From an uncultured Pseudomonadota bacterium (GTDB lineage: Bacteria; Bdellovibrionota_B; Oligoflexia; Oligoflexales; CAIYRB01): a stretch of DNA of 64,000 nucleotides. Where the stretch lies: the NCBI GenBank assembly GCA_903928445.1, contig CAIYRB010000029.1, positions 50,504-114,503 of the forward strand. Reading direction: 5' to 3'. The translations under genes and the position numbers were made by a program. Shown here piece by piece: positions 63,065-64,000 of the stretch. The notes beneath the pieces are model-generated. The model saw only the letters and a list, made by a program, of their open reading frames with translations. It ran no database searches and was not told the DNA's origin. Numbering within the stretch: the stretch's first letter is position 1; every line of letters starts with the position of its first letter.

Positions 63065-63952
63065 ATGGGACATAAGCATCTAACCTTGCCTGCAGCCTGG
63101 GCTTTTCTTACCATCGCGGCGACGAGCGCACCTCACGCCTTGGCCTTGCCGCTCGGCGATGAGTGGCAGACGCCTGACTTTACAGAGGTCTCTGATGACT
63201 CTCTGACGGCCGCGGGTGTCGACTTCAGCTCGACCGTGGCACTGAGCAACTGCTCGGGATCGCTGGTTCGCTTCAACACATCAAAGGCCGACGACAAGGC
63301 CTTGATCCTCACCAACGGCCATTGCTACGAAGGTGGCTTTATCAAAGCCGGTGAGGCCATCGTCGATCGCGACTCGCATCGCTCGTTTAGTCTGCTCAAT
63401 CGCGATGCCAGCGGATCCCTCGGCACACTGCGTGCCGAGAAGGTCGTCTACGCGACCATGACGGATACCGACGTCACGCTTTACCGCTTGACCGCAACCT
63501 ATCAAGAGATCCAAAGCAGCTACGGTATCGAGCCGCTCACCATCGCTGACAAGCACCCAGATGCTGGGGATCCCATCCGCATCGTCTCTGGATACTGGCG
63601 CCGCATCTACTCCTGTTCGATCGACCACTTCGTCAACAAGCTCCTGGAGGGTGGCTGGACCTTCCGCGACTCGATCCTATTCAAACAGCCAGGCTGCAAC
63701 ACGATCGGCGGCACCTCTGGATCACCCCTCATCAATGCTAACACCCATGAGGTCATCGGCATCAACAATACGATCAACTCTGGTGGCGAGCGTTGCAGCG
63801 TCAATAACCCCTGTGAAGTCGACTATGAAGGGCACATATGGGCGACCAAGGGCGCGGCTTATGGCCAGGAGCTGTATCAGTTCTACCGCTGCTGGGGCGA
63901 TGCCAACCAATTGGACTTGGACAAGCCAGACTGCAATCTGGTCAAGCCTTAA
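63065..63952 (+). CDS. Secreted trypsin-like serine protease
   Basis: 295 residues from the ATG at 63065, preceded by AAGGGG; a TTG at 63038 lacks a site. Signal peptide about 1-27 (SAPHALA). Catalytic triad: H86 in LTNGHCYEGG, D136 in DTDVTLYRL, and S218 in GGTSGSPLIN, matching the HtrA/V8-type S1 family. Eight or more cysteines (CSGS, CYEG, YSCS, GCNT, CSVNNPCEV, RCWGD, DCNL) probably form disulfides. It differs from the lipoprotein protease at 26726-27808 in having no lipobox. The remaining 48 bases of the window include an A-rich tract but no clear terminator. Confidence 0.92.
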   Translation: MGHKHLTLPAAWAFLTIAATSAPHALALPLGDEWQTPDFTEVSDDSLTAAGVDFSSTVALSNCSGSLVRFNTSKADDKALILTNGHCYEGGFIKAGEAIVDRDSHRSFSLLNRDASGSLGTLRAEKVVYATMTDTDVTLYRLTATYQEIQSSYGIEPLTIADKHPDAGDPIRIVSGYWRRIYSCSIDHFVNKLLEGGWTFRDSILFKQPGCNTIGGTSGSPLINANTHEVIGINNTINSGGERCSVNNPCEVDYEGHIWATKGAAYGQELYQFYRCWGDANQLDLDKPDCNLVKP

Positions 63953-64000
63953 GGTCTTAATCTCGTCTATGCGAGTGTAAAAAAAAGGCGGCTGCCCCGA

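Overview
The window reads as the chromosome of a Gram-negative bacterium with mid-50s G+C. It encodes outer-membrane beta barrels, lipoproteins, LolA-like and TatC components and many periplasmic c-type cytochromes. Secreted trypsin-like proteases, DUF3015 and DUF4105 proteins, and a giant Ser/Thr kinase-ATPase-GAF-SpoIIE protein suggest the Bdellovibrionota/Oligoflexia or another delta-proteobacterial-type lineage. That placement is inference. I see no rRNA, tRNA, CRISPR array or recognisable insertion sequence.

Bases 1-13,000 look like an accessory stress and low-oxygen block. On the minus strand lie PEP synthase and an overlapping operon for a group 3b-type [NiFe] hydrogenase (beta, a cyclic-nucleotide-binding-fold protein, gamma, and the start of the small subunit cut by the window edge). 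Then come an erythromycin-esterase-family protein, a decayed ribosome-hibernation/cold-shock fragment, Hsp20, a phosphotransferase-like/P-loop kinase fusion, a tiny lipoprotein, an eRF1-like protein and a patatin phospholipase. Bases 14,600-19,300 hold a compact aromatic-amine (2-aminophenol-type) ring-cleavage cluster, divergently arranged around an imperfect operator-like dyad.

Bases 19,600-38,000 are a mixed region: the 1,751-residue signalling protein, a thioredoxin-like protein and a lipoprotein protease separated by a textbook bidirectional terminator, a frameshifted bestrophin-like gene, HIT, DUF456, exonuclease III, an M1-peptidase-like protein that has lost its zinc site and carries a probable barrel, a solitary HigA-type antitoxin, a hemerythrin protein, UppP and a monohaem lipoprotein.

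The most striking locus is 38,296-44,627. A membrane protein with candidate haem-b histidines, a membrane-anchored ferredoxin-flavoprotein, a tetrahaem lipoprotein, a beta-barrel and a 27-haem cytochrome c are encoded head to tail, mostly with overlapping or abutting genes. The arrangement fits an electron conduit from the quinone/NAD(P)H pool through the periplasm to the outer membrane. A large minus-strand operon follows (52,833-44,617): monohaem cytochrome, porin-like barrel, ABC ATPase, two FtsX-type permeases flanking a LolA-like protein, TatC and a class II amidotransferase.

Bases 53,000-64,000 carry a DUF3015/DUF4105 pair, another cytochrome lipoprotein, a GT-C-type membrane protein, a NitT/TauT-like ABC importer with a fused double permease followed by a HutD-like protein, an FG-GAP-type secreted protein and a secreted serine protease.
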